NCBI GenBank assembly: GCA_965153355.1 | Contig: OZ231126.1 | Location: forward strand, 85,002,001-85,066,000 | Direction: 5' to 3' | Length of the DNA: 64,000 nt | Source of the DNA: Flaccisagitta enflata | Taxonomy: Eukaryota > Chaetognatha > Sagittoidea > Aphragmophora | Shown: piece after piece, positions 34,456 to 54,590 of the stretch | Layout: every line of letters begins with the position of its first letter | Numbering within the stretch: the first letter of the stretch is position 1 | The notes under the pieces: generated by a model | Database searches by the model: none | What the model saw: only the letters and a program-made list of their open reading frames with translations | What the model was told of the DNA's origin: nothing | Position numbers and translations under genes: made by a program

Positions 34456-37400
34456 AAAACAGTTTATTAAGGGTTTAAAAAGTGTTAAATTGTGTTTCGC
34501 TAATCAAGTTTTATGATTTGGTACTGCCAAAAGTTATATTTTCCCCAAATTTTCTTTTTTTTCTCTTTTTTCCCCTTCCTTTCCCTTCCCCATCTCCAAA
34601 CCCTTTAATTATATACAGGCCTGATTATTTAAAATTTGCTAAGAACGCCTGTCTATCTTTTGGTCCATGGTCAGTCAGCCCTTTAATTCATTTTTTGTAT
34701 CATTATTTTCATTTCTTTGGCATTGTTTTACGACAATTTCTCTGCTCACATCCTTGCTTGGCTTACTTATCCTATACCCCTCAAAGGCCCGCATTTTTAC
34801 AAGCATCTTCTTCCTTTTTTTTCAACTGTTTTTATTTATTTTTTTGGTAGATCTACAGCTGATTTCACGTTTTTGAAACACTCTACTTAGTTGATCCCGG
34901 AAAACTTTTTACATGGCAATTATTTCCGATTAAATATCGGTCAACTTTGGCGTAATGGGTTTAAGGCGATTGGAGGATATTTGGCAAATTAAGGTCTTTG
35001 GATATTACTCTATGTTTGAGATTTCATTCGATTGATGTGATTGATGTGAAATTGATGACTGAATATGCTCCCCTATTTTCACTTTCCGCCATACCAGGGA
35101 AGATTTTATTTTGAATCTTTCACATTTTCCATTAATACTTGCCGGCACCTGGGTTGTTGCGTTTTCGGTCGTTGTGATACTATTCATGAAATCTTTTGTG
35201 TTGTTTTTTTTTTATTGCTTTGGTTTATTTGTTTTAGCAGCATGTCTTCTGCATCAGAGCACTTTCAGAACCAAATTTCTACCGGCACGCATCCCAGAAA
35301 CAAATCCTTGGTGGAAAAAAAGGCCAATTGTTGTACAACGCAGCAGTTGTTTCACTAAATCGTGCGCCTTTGCATAGTCCAATCTAATTGAAATTCATGA
35401 CAGAAAAAAAACTAGAGCAAAAGATCTGTCCAACTCTGCAATCCGCATCTCACTACTAAGTCTAATAGTTTACAAATGAGAGTAGATGAAAGAAAAAGTT
35501 TCATTTCAGAAAAGTGGAAAAAAATATCAGCCCCATGATATAGCTCATGTTTCACTAATTCTTGATTTACCAAAAATTGGTGACAGTTGGAATTATCCTG
35601 ACAAGACCTTTAAAATGGGACCGATCTGGCATTTCTAGCTTCATTTGTTTAAAAATAACAAGCAAAACAAGGTTGATTGTCAAAAGAATGGACCTGAAAA
35701 AAAATCAATTGAATTGCTAGGAGAGCAATCACGCCCGGAAACCTGCAGCAGTTATACCGATCCATGCAAAGGACAATGGAAGCCATCATTGAGGCTGAGA
35801 TAGCCCATGCTCGTTATCAGAATAAAAAATTTGTTATTTGTTTGTATTATTTGAGCTTCTTATCAAATTTATTTACTAACTGCTGGGTTTCTTTTGGCAA
35901 ATATAGTACAATTAAAGCCAAAAATAAAAAAAAATCAGCTTGGAAGTACAGCATTCGTAGCTTGATAATAGCAAAAAAAAATCATAGTTTTCCTTTCTAT
36001 AACTGATGTAATAATATTTTTACCCCTTTAAACTTGTTCAGATTCATCTTGTACAAATTAAAGCCAAAAACTACTAAAAGACAACAAATGCAGGCTTTTT
36101 TTACAGTGCGATGCATAAAGAAAAATACAAATTCTATTTTCAAGATTTCTATGCTCAAAAATCATTTGAAAAACTTTTTTCCATGAGGAATCTAAAGAGT
36201 TGGAAGAAATAAAATAATTGGCACTAATCACAAACATTTTGGTCAATTTGAATATATTTTATTATTAACTGATAACTAGGTGTTGACAATTGATGCAAGA
36301 TCTTCAAATAACTTTAAACTGACTTCGATCATATCTAAATTCTTTGAATTGACTTTAAACAAGTATAAATCCGTGACATTTGGAAAGCCCTTCAAAATAG
36401 CTTTCATTTGAGTCGTGTCTGGCAACTGTAGCTCAATTTGTCCAGGAGTTATGTTAATTTGAGTAAAAACATTCCTTTCTTAATAATAGCAAAAAAAGGT
36501 CACAATTTTCATTGCTGTTTTTGATACCATATCTTTGTTTTATTATAGAATTTAAATAGATAGATCAAACTTTTTGGGCTTGGTGGCAATGTCTCTATTT
36601 TTTGAAGCTCTTTAAAATGCTCCCAAGAAGAACCTAAAAAAATTGATCTTAAGTCCCTTAGACATGAACTTTGGCTTGTATCTTTTTTTATGCATCGCAC
36701 TGTATTATACTCTTGTTATTCTTAAGCTCTGATTTACAATCTATCTCTTTAATCTAATTGTCAGAGACTCAAACATAGGTATTTTTACTGGTATTATACA
36801 TTTCTTACGTTTTTTTTTTTGTTTTTGAAAATGATGTTAATGATTTCTTGCTAAAAAAAACTCTTTTTCTGTGTCTTTTTGCCTTTTTTTGTGCTAATTG
36901 GGTTGATATCCCTAGCCTAGCCTAATAGGATAAGAACATTCGTACAGCAATGATAGCCACACTGCTCAGTAGTTTTCTGAAGTTTTTAAATCTGTGACTG
37001 CCTTTTTCAGCTTAAAAAATGTTTCAAGATATATCATTTTTGCTATTATCAAGCTATGAATGCTATATTTCCCATCCATTTATTTTTATTTTTGGCTCTG
37101 ATTATACCCAATACAATGTGCAACATGGTCAGGGGGTTCACAACACTTGGCCTTTTTTCTCCACCTAGGGTTTGTTACTGGGATGCGTGCCAGGTCATGC
37201 GCTCCCTTGCATCACTAAGCTTGTCAATAGGTTCGACGGACGGTCGAACCCCCCCCCCTCTCCATCGATAAGAAATAGGTTAGAGCGTGATTTAATTGTA
37301 AACTCATCCGTGCAGTACGATAAGCAAATGTCGAGAAACGGCAAGTGGGCGGGGTTAGAATTAGCCATTTGTTTAATGATTCAAATTCAGCAAAACTATG

Positions 37401-38274
37401 AAGTAACAACTATGAATCCTTAGAAGAACTTTGTTAACTGAGCTCATTTTTCAAGCAAATTAAGCTTAATTATACATATTTTGTAAACAAATCATTACAA
37501 AAATACGCTTGTTCTAGTAATAGAATCAATATAAGAAAATTTTTTATCTCAATTATGTTTAAAAAAACGCAATAGTTTGAGGATGTTTCACTAAAAAAAA
37601 AATCGAAATTTCATGAATTTTCAGAAAATCTCTATTAGCACCATCTTTGGTTGGTTGGGCAGTGCAATGAAATTTTTTACCGCCAAGCTCTTTATTTTTT
37701 GTGTCCAAAGTTGGGTTTATGGTTGGGGGTTGGAGGGGAGTGGGGGGTGGAAAGTGGAAAGAGAGGGTTTTTTCTGTGTTTTTTTTTCATCATTTAGGAT
37801 GTTCTGACTTGAGTATGGACAATCGGGAATGATGACAGCCCAAGACGCAGATGAAACCTGAAGCAGAAGAATTTGAGAAGGGGAGACTAGCTTATAATGT
37901 GATGTGTATGGCATATTTACGATGTTACAGACAGACATTAAGAATTAAGAAATTGCATCAGTAGTTGAATTAGTAGTTACAAAATAGCTGAGGAGCAAAG
38001 GCTGTACTTCAATTTTATCAACACTTAGATAGACAGTCAAACGTGGGACAGCATCGGCTCTACAGTTCAGTTCAGACTAAAAAGGGCATAGTATAGGATC
38101 ATTTGACACTTTACATGGGCATATGCATACTAAGAAGAGTATGCATACTGTTCTGGACCTCGAAGGATCCAGTATAAGGTCTGGACAGATGTCCAGACAC
38201 GTTTAGGATGAGCAAAAAGCTCGAGCAGGTAAAATAAGATGAGACAATTTGGTTTATGACAAGCAAGTGCTGAC
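34456..38274. other. Intergenic AT-rich DNA with nested palindromes
   Basis: Apart from the nested palindromes at 35940-37070 I see only short chance frames and T-rich stretches. Between the SLC1 5' end and the TRPC gene there is no convincing exon on either strand. Confidence 0.5.
36102..36704. mobile_element. Mariner-like MITE nested in a larger palindrome
   Basis: TA-flanked inverted ends CAGTGCGATGCATAAA and TTTATGCATCGCACTG. It lies inside a wider inverted pair, near 35950-35985 (GTAGCTTGATAATAGCAAAA) and 37036-37065. Confidence 0.7.
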
Positions 38275-38742
38275 GCTGTCACTGCTCCTGCCCTAATGAT
38301 GAAGTGACCTTAAAAATGGCTCCTGCCTACCCACACGCGACTGGTGTAGCCGTGTATCCGGCCTTGTTTAGATACGCCATTGCACCTCTATAAGAGGCTC
38401 TGTCCGTCGGTCGGTCCGACACGCTCGAGTGAGAGATCACAGAAAATGTTTGAAATCACATGAGAACTCATTTGTTCATCATTCATGTTACTCGTCATTT
38501 CATTCACTATAATATTCATGGAGCTTGTGAGATAGTTCTAGATAAGAATTCATGGTACTCTTCATTCATTCATCATTATATTCATCCACAGTTAGGTCAA
38601 TAGAGCTTGGGCCTTGACCCTTGTTATAGGTCTGATAGAGCTAGGAATAGGTCTAAGAATTAATAACGCCAGTCGCGCCGTCTTGGCCCGTGTAACCGGC
38701 CTTGTTCAAAGATTCATACCCGCATCCCTACCTCCACCCCTA

Positions 38743-40300
38743 TACAGTGCGGCTCAAAAAAAAGTTTTAGGTCTCTTACATGTTATATTGCAGGTATTTA
38801 TTGATAGATCTTTAAAAAATCCATGATAGAATTAAAGAGTTTTAAAAAATAAAGAATATGCCGCCAAGCACAATTATGTCGGTCAAACGGTTTGAAAGTA
38901 ACAGAAGTTTGAAGTTGATGTCCCAAAAATCTGTTGGGAAAAAAGCTAACTTTGGCAACAAAAAAAATCGAACTGCTTGTTTGTCAGTGTTTCACATTCA
39001 AGCAATGAGTAAAACATAGCAAAATCCATGACCATTTTTAAGGTCTGCGAAAGACCTTTCAAACAAGACCTTGCTGGATGTCCTAGCTCTATCGGTTTAG
39101 AAATGGTGTTACAGTATGTTTCAACTCGTTTGTAACATTATACGACGGCATAACTCTAGAAGTAATAGAGATATTTCAATTCTTAAAAAAACCTTTTATA
39201 GGTTATAGTTTGGCATTTTATGATGATTGATCCCTGTGATTTTTTTGAAAAATCTAATCCCCTTAAAATGTCATACATAAAAATAATGCTTTGCAAAGTA
39301 AGTTATAATATCGTTTTTTGAAAAAAATTGTTTACTAATCTTGCTTTAATTTTGAAAGAATTTTAAGATTTTCATTCCAGATAGGTTTCAAATATAAGAT
39401 GTTTTGAAGTAGTTTGTGAAAATACAGAGAGAAAACTGTCTATAGATTTAATTCACAGGAAAAAAGAGAGAAAAATCACCTTTTTCGCATAATTTGACCC
39501 CAACTTCCTCAGGGTGTGACAAGTATCAAAATCTATAGAAAATCCCTGAGAATTGTTTAGTAAGAAATGCCAAACAATAATTTTTCAGATACTTTTTTCA
39601 GAATTCAGATATCTTTATTATTTCTAGAGTTATGCCGTCATATAATGTTACAAACGAGTTGAAACATACTGTAGGATGAAGACAGGTGGTAAATAATTTG
39701 GAAATCTACTATGTGATTTTCATGTCATTTCTTTATTCTAATATAAAAGATAAACGCATTGAGTTAAAAAATTTTTCTTGGTGCCATTTTGAAGAAAATT
39801 TGAAGCTTTTCAATTTGCTCATGTATAAAGAGTAGCTAAGATAATCTTGAGCTGAATCATTGTCAAGAATGGAAAGACTAAAATTGTTCATTGGAAAAAC
39901 ATGAAATGAGCACTTTTTAAAATCAGTGATTTTTTTCTTCAAACCTTTGCCATTTCTGAACGAATAAAGCTACAGTGACCAGCAACATCCCATTTGGAAG
40001 ATTTTTCGCAGAGCTTTCAAATGGTCATCGATTTTTTATGGTTCTGGCCCACAGTTAAGCAGTTTAGTGCTTGCTTTCAATGGACTTCAAGGCATTTAGA
40101 TGATGAAACCTCAAAAACACCCTTGCAACTTGTTTTTTTTTATACTGCGCCATTTTTCACTTTCTAGTCAAACTGTGAAGGTTCATTCAAGTATTGTAGT
40201 CTAGATTATAGATGATAAAGAAAAAATAGTTAAAAGGTTATGTTTATTGCTATAAAATAAGATTTAATGCTACCTAAAACTTTTCTTGAGCCGCACTGTA
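38743..40300. mobile_element. Tc1/mariner-like palindromic element
   Basis: Inverted ends CAGTGCGGCTCAAAA at 38745 and TTGAGCCGCACTG ending 40298, flanked by TA on both sides. An inner inverted pair (ACAGTATGTTTCAACTCGTT at 39111 and its complement near 39650) extends the palindrome. No transposase frame survives. Confidence 0.75.
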
Positions 40301-40435
40301 CCATCTTTAACCCCATCCTAACCCTAACACCAGTCACCACCCCTAATCTATCCCCAGATTAAGGTTTAATAGCAGCCCAAAGGCAGTAAGTGGTCAGCGG
40401 TACCCGTGCCCTGCTTGAGTAGTATGTGATTTAGG

Positions 40436-40880
40436 TTGAAGGGGAGTAGGGCAGTGGCCCCAAAGGGGACGAAGTCCTGTAGAACACAGGGGGAATCTGT
40501 CTGTCCGTCCTTTAGTCTGGCTTCCTTCTGTCAAAGATGCCCTGTCATTCAAACTCTCATTGAATAGCATGGAGAAATGACAAAAGTCAATATCTGGACA
40601 ACAGTACCCATGCTCTTGTTAGAACAAAGGTAGTTTGTAGGTTAAGCTGAGGGGAAGCAGGTCAGGATCTAGGTCTCTAAAATCAGAATTTGGTCTCAGA
40701 CACCAATTTTTTGGTCTCAGAGGTCAGGATTTGAGTTTCTGAGGCCAGGATTTGGGTCTCTGAAGCCAGGATTTGGGTCTCTGAGGCCAGGATTTAGGTG
40801 TTTCAGGCCAGAACCTGGGTCTCACGGGCCAGAATCAGGGTCTCAGAGGTCAAGATCTGGGTCACTGAGGCTAAGATGTG
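40436..40880. mobile_element. Composite repeat, degenerate, right end missing
   Basis: Begins GGGCAGTGGCCCC with GACGAAGTCCTGTAGAACAC and holds ~9 units of the type GAGGCCAGGATTTGGGTCTC. Confidence 0.55.
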
Positions 40881-41239
40881 GGTTTTATGTTAGGCCCACG
40901 GCATAGTTACCCTCATTGTCATTGACATCATTTATCATTTGTTATTGTTCATCCTGTGCCCCATTATCATTGCCAGTTGCTGGTTCTCTTTGTCCTCAGA
41001 AGTGAGGCACACCCAGTTCATGGTTCATATGACAGAAAATTTTTGAAGGAAATCGAAGTGTTTCAGAATACTTTTTGCATTATTATCAGGACAATAATGA
41101 TGCCACGATGCTTTTAATGGACAAATTGTTTCTAAAGACACTTGGTGCATACATTTTTACCATATTCTGATTAAAAATGTAATTCGAACTATGCAATTCA
41201 CATGAAAACAAACAAGAAAATGATGTTTTTTAGTGAATT

Positions 41240-41565
41240 TCTGCCTACACTTTTTTTCATTTTCTAAGGTCGAAATTCTAAGAAAGCCAAACACAGGTTA
41301 ATTTTGCAATTTGGAAAACATAGTTCTCTCTGTAATCGATTTGGGAAGAGAACTATGTTCTTTGTTTTTTCATTTTTTCATTTCCTATGCAAATTTAGAA
41401 TTTCGACCAGCCCCCTATCAGTGACCAAAAATAAAATAAATGTAAATTTTCAAAACAATCTTTTTGATAACATTGGCTAAACATGATCCTCTTGCTGAAA
41501 CAATGCAAATATTACTTTTAAATATCATATCTGACCCATTTCAATCACTTTCATTTACTTATTTT
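41240..41565. repeat. Interspersed repeat, inverted partial copy
   Basis: Carries AAAACATAGTTCTCTCTGTA and GAGAACTATGTTC in the opposite orientation to the copies at 21747 and 61704. Confidence 0.65.
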
Positions 41566-42287
41566 TGCATTTTCATTTATACATTTTTTCTATTTTGACC
41601 TTCTTTGAAACACTAATGTTGCCTTCGGAGGGAAACCGTCATATACTGTATGCTCCTTTGCTTGTATACTTGTACATATCTACGCCTCTCCTCCGTGTTC
41701 ACACTTCATCCTGGCGTCTGCATCTATTGGTCATTCATACCCTACTCATCTGCTCATCCACATCCATACGTCCGTCTACATCCTCAAAAGTGCATCTTAA
41801 CATTTAGAAGCCAGAACCTAGGTATCAGAAGTCAGAACCTAAGGGGCCAAAATGATAGCGCTCAGACCAGAATTCAGGTTTTCTTGCTATATTTGGACCT
41901 ATTTTGCTTGGATTTGGGCTATTTTGGTTGGATTTGGGCCATACAGTTTGGATTTGGGCCCAAAAGGTGACGACTCCCTGAGGAATGGGGGGGGATGGAT
42001 GTACGGACGTATGGATGTACGTACATACAGACGGACAGATTCCCCGTGTTCTACAGGACTTCATATCCTTAGGGGCCGCTGCCCAAAAACCAGGATTTTG
42101 GCCTCTAGGGAAGGAGGCGATGTGGGAGATAAGGGGGAGGGAAAAAAATCTCTCCTTTGGGGCCGCTGCCCAAAATTGGTCAGTGATCGTTGGCACTTGA
42201 GATCACGGACATAGTAGTCACATGTGAAAGCCCTGAGCATTTATGATACTCGAAATGATTTAATTTTTTAACTCGTTTATGATTGTG

Positions 42288-42885
42288 TTACTATCTAGGC
42301 GGAAAAAATCTTTCGACCTGTAACAGAAATGTATTCATTGATGTAAAAATGGATACAAATCAGTTACAAATCCATCAATGACTAGTGAGAGCTCCCTTTG
42401 ACTTAATTAGAGCCATCCTTAGTTGGGGAAGCGATCTGTAGAGCTTCTTGAGGTACTCTGGAGTGAAGGCCTTCTGGATCTTTCTTGCGATTTATTTTTA
42501 TCTCTTCTTTTGCTGCATTTAAACTTATAGCTTCCACAAGCCTCATCTAATTATAGAAAAATCGGTGACCTAAATGAAGCCCTTCAAAATTGCAAGCAGG
42601 TAACGCAAACCGCATCTGTCTAGCTCAACGCGTTTAGAAGTAATTAAAAAAAGAGTGAAGTGATACCATTAGAAGATTGAATAGAAATGGCAAAAGCGAA
42701 ATAGAAGTATTTCAATCAAAGTTGAATAACTTTTGAACGCAAAGAGCTAGAGAGATGCGGTTTGCGTCAATCTCTTGCAAATTTGAAGAGCTTTAATTAT
42801 CTCACCGATTTTTTGATGATTGGTTGATTCTAACCTGAGATATGCATATAAACGTGCCGAAAGATTTTTTCCGCCTAGATAGTAA
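42288..42885. mobile_element. Palindromic MITE
   Basis: Inverted ends TTACTATCTAGGCGGAAAA and TTTTCCGCCTAGATAGTAA, with partly complementary interior arms (AACGCAAACCGCATCTGTCT near 42600). Confidence 0.75.
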
Positions 42886-43343
42886 TTAGCTTTTCTGCAT
42901 TTCTGACTTGGTCATAATCAGCCAGTCTTTTCAGTTCTCTTTCTGGTCTCGATAAATAACAAAAAGTCTGTGGAGTGTGGACCTCCTTCAATTAAAAACG
43001 AGAATGATAAATGGAAGTCATCGAGAGATCGACTTAACTGTCTTCTACTCTCTTCGGCTGTCATCGGCTGTCTTTCTTTGCGAAGGCTCGGTGTTAATGA
43101 AAGTCGCTGGCCACAGTCCACTGGTTTGACTTTACATAGGACAAAGTCTCTGTTTACATACCGCACTTCGTCTCATTTTGCCCTCATGCTGTCATGCGTA
43201 TCGACTTTATTTCGAGTTATATTTAAGTTTGACTTTCATTTACGATTCAATTCAATGGATTTCTTCAATAAGCTTGACCACTATATGTACTTAGAACCGA
43301 ATGGTGTGTTAATAGTTGTTTCTGCTGCTTGAAAAAAAGAGTG

Positions 43344-43344
<1 letters not shown>
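42886..43344. other. TRPC upstream region
   Basis: ~450 bases of unique DNA before the (CAA)n tract, where the 5'UTR or promoter is expected. I could not identify a TATA box or transcription start. Confidence 0.4.
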
Positions 43345-43562
<218 letters not shown>

Positions 43563-43569
43563 ACCAACG

Positions 43570-50885
<7,316 letters not shown>

Positions 50886-51047
50886 TTCGAAATTTTAGCT
50901 GAAATACATGAAAATTTCGGATAGACGGACGGAGGGGCAGATTATCGAGCGTGAATGTTCAGATTTTTATCCTTTCTTGTCTTTTGTTCAGCCTATCTTT
51001 CTTTCATTGCTGTAAGCGCTCAGAGCAAAGCTTAGGATTCCGAACAA

Positions 51048-51053
51048 AATAAA
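51048..51053 (+). terminator. Polyadenylation signal AATAAA of the TRPC-like gene
   Basis: Canonical AATAAA 163 bases after the TAA of the channel gene. The stretch between them holds no other feature I can see. Confidence 0.6.
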
Positions 51054-51333
51054 GGAGCAATGTCGCGGCGTATGGTGATTTTTTTTTATTCTTTAAAATT
51101 GCAATTGGTCTGTCTACTATTTCTTTTTCTACTGGAATTATGATCATTGTATAACGATTCCGCCACTCCCCTTACTGTATGAGCTGCGCTCCTTGAATAA
51201 TAGCTTGCAAATTCAATGATGGTACGAATATCAGATAGTTTTCCATTGACTAAGATACTAGTAAAACATTTCATGACAATACGTATATCAGCTTCAGTCG
51301 AATTTTTTAGGCATTGTTGTTGTTAGATATCCT

Positions 51334-51540
51334 GTAGGTCGAAACCGAAGGTATCGAGGCCGCTTTGACCGCGGCGTTAGAGGTTAAGCCGCCTTTGGAT
51401 ATGGCGCTGGCGATGCGACAGAGGGATGTGCCTCTGCCTCCTATGCAAAGCTCAGCGCCCCATATTTCGTCTGGCTCCTCTTCTCGGATCGTTACGGAAC
51501 AACTCAGGCGTTTTCCGGGCCAATTGGATGGCCAAGTCTG
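51334..51540 (+). CDS. Candidate coding exon, unrecognised
   Basis: After TCCTGTAG a frame of 69 codons runs to CTG before GTGAGA (or on to a TGA two codons later). It begins VETEGIEAALTAALEVKPPL and is rich in G-starting codons, like the channel gene. Its phase-0 start matches no obvious donor in TRPC exon 5, so it may be an alternative 3' exon or another gene. The opposite strand also has an open frame after a good acceptor, so the strand is not certain. Confidence 0.35.
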
Positions 51541-51753
51541 GTGAGAGAGGGACGATAATATTGACGATTGTATGAAAATTGGGTATCCTCCAAAAAATCT
51601 TTGACGTCTTCCGTTTTTGAGTCTTTTTCAGCGTTTTTTTCGTGAGGGTGGAGTGTGGGGTTAGAGGTGGGGTTAGGATAAGTTGGGGGTGGTTTTAGGG
51701 TATGGCCTATCCGGATAGGGTTAGTGGTAGGGCTAGGGACGGGTTGAATTTAC

Positions 51754-52358
51754 ATAACCATAGCACAAAAAAAAACGGAACAACTTGTTTTGATGATTTT
51801 AGCTTACATGAAGACTCAAACTATAAAAAATTCATAACCGTTTGAAAGCTCTGCAAAAGATCTTTCAAATGCGACGTTGCTGGTCATTCTAGCTTTATCC
51901 GTTTAGAAATGGCGTTAGAATGAATGAAAACATTGCCCTTTTCAATTTGCGGTCAGATTGAATAAAAAGGTTTTGAAAATAAAGTTGATCACTTTGACAA
52001 GCTGTAACTTTTAAACGGTTTGAGATACAGATCTGGGATTGGTCTAGAATGAAAGAAAATGAAAAAATCTTTAAAATCGTCTAAGAAAAAAAGTTCAAAT
52101 TATTATTTTTTCCATCTTTTACATGAAATAACAAAGAGGAACGACTTCTTTGAATTCAACTTTCACATTCATGACATCCTCTTCTTTAATGTTTTGTCAT
52201 TTCTCAACGAATAAAGACAGAACAACCAGCTTGGTCTCATTTTGAAGATCGCTCACAGAGCTTTCAAACGGTCATGGATTTTGCTATGTTTTTTATTCTG
52301 GCTGTATCTTAATCTTTAAAAAACATTTTGTTCCGTTTTTTTTTTGTGCTATGGTTAT
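51754..52358. mobile_element. Palindromic MITE
   Basis: Inverted ends ATAACCATAGCACAAAAAAA and TTTTTTTGTGCTATGGTTAT enclosing ~600 bp of non-coding DNA, with inner complementary segments (AGCTTTATCCGTTTAGAAAT). Confidence 0.75.
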
Positions 52359-52437
52359 TACAGTTCGAATTTGCTCATATCAAATTTTCACTCTGGCGGA
52401 GGATTCGGAAAAAAGGATCAAATACCCAGCAGCTGAC

Positions 52438-52566
52438 CTGGTCGTTGGTGAGAGCGCAGTTGAAGGGTGAAGCGTATTTGTCCAGATAATCGTCGATAGA
52501 AATGGCAACATCACTTCGACTAAGAAACACCAGCGCGTCTTGGTCAGGAATCGTTTCAGCTTTTTT
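52438..52566 (-). CDS. Coding exon of an unrecognised gene
   Basis: 43 codons between TTGAG and GACCAG before GTCAGC, phase 0 on both sides. It reads KKAETIPDQDALVFLSRSDV and then SIDDYLDKYASPFNC, with strongly coding-like codon structure. A diverged copy of its acceptor and first ~25 bases lies upstream at 52684-52735, the same junction-duplication pattern as in the transporter gene. I do not recognise the protein. Confidence 0.6.
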
Positions 52567-52589
52567 CTCAACTGGTCATTTTAAAGTAG

Positions 52590-52735
52590 ATTGCGTGATA
52601 AATGAATTGATATATGAATGAATGAATAAACATACGAATAAATGAATGAAGTATTGAATGAATTCATGTAATTGTAATTAGCATTCTTGATCAGGAATCG
52701 CTTCTGTCATCATCTTAACTGAGTATAACTTTTTG
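52590..52735 (-). repeat. Duplicated acceptor junction of the 52.5-kb exon
   Basis: The plus-strand segment GATCAGGAATCGCTTCTG at ~52690 repeats GGTCAGGAATCGTTTCAG of the exon at ~52545, including the acceptor side (AACTGAGTATAAC against CAACTGGTCATT). A degenerate ATGA-type repeat separates the two. Confidence 0.72.
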
Positions 52736-53072
52736 ATGACTTGAAAAATCGGGCATATCACCATAACTTAAGTGATTGAGTTTTTGTGTTTTATTCTATT
52801 TTTTTTTCCATTGCACCTACCCTGCTCTACGAGTCATTCTCATCACTGCCCCTGTCCATTGACCATGTGCGACTGAGAGTGTAAGGCTGTTGAGGATCAT
52901 CCCTCTTTTACCTAACAAATCCATCACTTTTCTGTCTTTTCCATTCTTTTCGACGAAGCAGATCATTGATTGGACCTGACGTAAAACCTAGATAGCAAAA
53001 TGGGAAAACGTTGTATTGACCGTAGTCCGTAAATTTCCAGAATTTGTATACATTAAAGTAGTTCCGTTTTAC

Positions 53073-53156
53073 CCTAATTAAAAGTGTTTCGGCGGCATTT
53101 TCTGATAGTCCACCAGGTGGTAACCAATTTGGTAACGGCATGGGCTGGTTCAGCAT
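53073..53156 (-). CDS. Candidate exon upstream of the 52.5-kb exon
   Basis: 28 codons after a good acceptor (CCTTTTCATACAG), ending ATTAGG before GTAAAA, phase 0 in and out. Reads MLNQPMPLPNWLPPGGLSEN and then AAETLLIR. It joins the 52.5-kb exon in frame. An overlapping frame (from an ATG at 53256) begins with a hydrophobic signal-peptide-like segment but stops before the donor, so I prefer the exon reading. Confidence 0.42.
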
Positions 53157-53369
53157 CTGTATGAAAAGGAACTGATTGTAGTACTGATTGGAATTCTACT
53201 GAATATTTTATACCAGTAATGGCGGCTATCGCCGCGAGGAAAAAAGTCGTAAGCATTGGTTGGTTTCCACCAAGCTTTGTCTTCAGTTATTACAATTTCT
53301 TCGAATTTGTTAGAATTAATCGGGAGCAATTATATATATTGATTGCATTGAAAATCAAAGAAAAACAGG

Positions 53370-53620
53370 ACTGAGCCAAATGAGCTAGGTGAGCTAAAAT
53401 ACTCAAAATCACTCACACAAATGACCAGCTATACTCACTTACATGTTTTTTTTTTGTATATGCATGCTTAAAAATTTTTTGAATCATTTTTAAATCTATC
53501 AGCTATATGAGCTTTGTGAGCTAAATAAGCTAGAATACTTAAAACACCCTTACAGATAAGCAGCTATGCTCATAAACATATTTTCTTGTATTTGCATGCT
53601 CAGACAAACAGGTCACTTTC
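53370..53620. repeat. ~150-bp diverged tandem duplication
   Basis: Two units with GAGCTAAATAAGCTAGAATA-type sequence and a GCAGCTATGCTCATAAACAT-like segment, each ending in GTATTTGCATGCT. Confidence 0.65.
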
Positions 53621-53780
53621 TTATAGATTGTATTTAAAATCATAACAGATTGAAAAAAAAAAATTAATTTCAATTTTTCAATATGTCAAAAAGTCGAAGA
53701 CTGACTTCGCCTTTTTTTCTATTATATCATATATTGCAACACCGCATCACAGTTCTGCCACGCAACAAAACTACTTTATA

Positions 53781-53960
53781 AACAAGGCCGGATACACGGC
53801 AATCCAGTCGCGGACGGTCGGGCCAGAGCAGTAATGCGAAAACCGCTTGCAAATCAAAAATATTACGGACGGACCGATGGACGGACCAATGGACCAATGG
53901 ACCGACGGATGGATGGACCAACATGGCAAGGTGTAGAGTCGCGTGTCCGCGAGTAAAAAC
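53781..53960. repeat. ACAAGGCCGG repeat copy
   Basis: Copy from ACAAGGCCGGATACACGG to GAGTCGCGTGTCCGCGAG. It lies just beside the candidate exon at 53979. Confidence 0.7.
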
Positions 53961-53978
53961 AAGACCAAATAATGAAAC

Positions 53979-54076
53979 CTTGGAAGTGAAAGCGCGCATT
54001 TGCCGATTTACATCGTTGACGACGTTTATAAGCTGAAACCGATTCACGATCCGTTCCGGGATGGTCTCTCTCGTTT
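53979..54076 (-). CDS. Candidate exon, same unrecognised gene
   Basis: After GTCCTTGACAG, 32 codons plus two leading bases end TCCAAG before GTTTCA. The frame reads ETIPERIVNRFQLINVVNDV and so on, and its phase-0 end fits the next exon at 53156. A second frame on the plus strand is also open here, so the call is tentative. Confidence 0.38.
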
Positions 54077-54179
54077 CTGTCAAGGACCAAATTGCGACCA
54101 AGCCGGGATCGGTAGCTCAATTTATCTTGGTGCAGCACTCTTTCAAAGTTAACGCTTATTTACTACGCCGATTCAAGAA

Positions 54180-54376
54180 CACTCAATTTCCGATTATGAT
54201 GGCGACGATGGGCTAAATTTGTTTATTCTTGTTAGCATAACATTCCCTGAAAATTTTATGGTCCTTAATGAAGTAATCCAAAAAGCATATTGGGTTTGAA
54301 ATTCTAAGAAATATGGCAAATATGAGAGATATCTTTTTTTGTGTTTTTTTTTAGTTTCAATCTTGGCTTAGAGTGT

Positions 54377-54445
<69 letters not shown>

Positions 54446-54516
54446 CATTGGTACCTTTGAGTGTGTCATTATTTAGAAGCCTCAAATCCGCCCTTCTAAG
54501 CATTTAATCAGTTGAG

Positions 54517-54590
<74 letters not shown>

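Noticed and set aside
52380-52571. Minus-strand frame beginning MRKKLKRFL that recalls an ABCA transporter N-terminus
   Set aside because: Another frame of the same strand has better codon structure, good splice sites and matching phases with its neighbour.
53074-53256. Minus-strand frame with a signal-peptide-like start
   Set aside because: It stops before the only good donor. The overlapping frame after a strong acceptor is preferred, though not proven.
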